Shown: positions 4,890 through 5,448 of the stretch, one piece after another
Numbering within the stretch: position 1 is the first letter of the stretch
How the letters are laid out: every line of letters begins with the position of its first letter
Source of the DNA: Clostridiaceae bacterium
GTDB lineage: Bacteria; Bacillota; Clostridia; UMGS1883; JAAYMJ01
Direction: 5' to 3'
NCBI GenBank assembly: GCA_012521455.1
Contig: JAAYMJ010000328.1
Location: forward strand, 1 to 5,448
DNA: 5,448 nt
Made by a program: the position numbers and the translations under genes
The notes under the pieces: generated by a model
What the model was told of the DNA's origin: nothing
Databases searched by the model: none
The model's input: the letters and a program-made list of their open reading frames with translations, nothing else

Positions 4890-5448
4890 TTAATTATTCG
4901 CCAAAGCGTAAATTTTGTCCATCAAATCCTGGGTCAATTTGTCAATTTCCTCATCGCTTAGTTTTTTCCCTTTATATTCATCATAAGTTACCGGTTTTCC
5001 AATATTTATCTTTACTCTTCCAAAAAAGCGGTATTCCCCGCCAATCCCTACGGGCAAAATGGGAACCCCGCACATTATGGCAAGCCTTACAGCGCCGTTA
5101 TTCGCCTTTTTCACCTGGCCCTTTTTCACCCTTGTGCCTTCGGGAAAAATCAAAAGGGGTTTGCCCGCTTTAATTACGGATACAGCAGTTTTCATGGCGC
5201 CTATATCCCCAGCGCCCCGCTTTACGGGAAACGCCCCCACATATTTTAAAAAGGCGCCAAAGGCTTTGTTTTTAAAAAGCTCGGCTTTTGCCAAAAACCC
5301 AAGCCGCCGTCTAATTCCCACCGCAATTGCCGGCGGGTCCCAGTTGCTTTTGTGGTTTGCGCAAATTAAAAAAGCGCCGTCCTTTGGTACCGCTTTTGTG
5401 TTTTTAACTGAAAACCCAAAAGCCAAAAAATAAAAACACCTTACTAAA
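4890..5448 (-). CDS. plsC: 1-acyl-sn-glycerol-3-phosphate acyltransferase (5' end outside window)
   Basis: This PlsC/LPLAT-family enzyme transfers an acyl chain to the sn-2 position of lysophosphatidic acid at the cytoplasmic membrane, making phosphatidic acid for phospholipids. Positions are counted from the codon at 5426. The catalytic NHxxxxD motif is NHKSNWD (24-30, His25 and Asp30). The second block is FPVKRGAGDIGAM. The substrate-binding FPEGTR and the late VPILPVG block are both present. The protein ends normally at TAA (4890). The frame stays open to the window edge: residues LVRCFYFLAFGFSVKNTKAVPKDG read as the usual hydrophobic PlsC N-terminus. The TTG at 5426 is therefore probably an internal leucine, with the true start a few codons beyond the edge. 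It is upstream of, and same strand as, ispH-S1, a common clostridial order in which cmk often precedes plsC. Acyl-donor type cannot be read here. Confidence 0.93.
   Translation of the reverse strand, partial: LVRCFYFLAFGFSVKNTKAVPKDGAFLICANHKSNWDPPAIAVGIRRRLGFLAKAELFKNKAFGAFLKYVGAFPVKRGAGDIGAMKTAVSVIKAGKPLLIFPEGTRVKKGQVKKANNGAVRLAIMCGVPILPVGIGGEYRFFGRVKINIGKPVTYDEYKGKKLSDEEIDKLTQDLMDKIYALANN

Noticed and set aside
5059..5433. Plus-strand open frame of 124 codons
   Set aside because: It is antisense to plsC, which carries all acyltransferase motifs on the minus strand. It is a shadow frame.

Overview
The window looks like chromosomal DNA of a low-GC, Gram-positive anaerobe of the Clostridia type. 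The grounds are AT-rich codon use, strong GGAGG-type ribosome binding sites, GTG and TTG starts, a PadR/membrane-protein cassette, and a fused IspH-ribosomal protein S1 gene, an arrangement known from Clostridia. This assignment is inference from gene content; no rRNA or other taxonomic marker is present. All recognised genes lie on the minus strand, so they are described in transcription order, from the right end leftwards.

Right part (5448-2842): a 5'-truncated plsC-like lysophosphatidate acyltransferase is followed after 65 nt by a 660-residue fusion of IspH (isoprenoid precursor synthesis, Fe-S enzyme) with a four-repeat S1 RNA-binding protein. In Clostridia this pair often follows cmk, so cmk may lie just beyond the right edge. 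The main observation here is a strong ribosome-binding-site-like sequence inside the fused gene, exactly at the IspH/S1 junction and followed by an in-frame ATG. It could allow separate synthesis of the S1 half.

Middle part (2841-1114): an intergenic hairpin precedes a galactokinase-like GHMP kinase whose start is probably a TTG rather than the upstream GTG. Its sugar-binding motif reads GGNHTDHN instead of the usual GEHTDYN. Just past its stop codon is a good promoter with an 18-bp palindrome over its -10 region. This promoter drives a 51-residue zinc-ribbon protein whose ribosome binding site is buried in a long inverted repeat. The unit ends at a clear intrinsic terminator.

Left part (1113-1): a consensus promoter (TTGACA, 17 bp, TATAAT) surrounded by direct and inverted repeats drives a small PadR-type repressor. 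Seventeen nucleotides later comes a membrane protein with an N-terminal helical prefix of the kind paired with PadR regulators. Its C-terminal end is cut by the left edge of the window.

The window has no CRISPR array, mobile element, tRNA or rRNA that I can recognise. The genes are mostly housekeeping. The unexplained interest lies in the regulatory DNA and RNA structures between and inside them.
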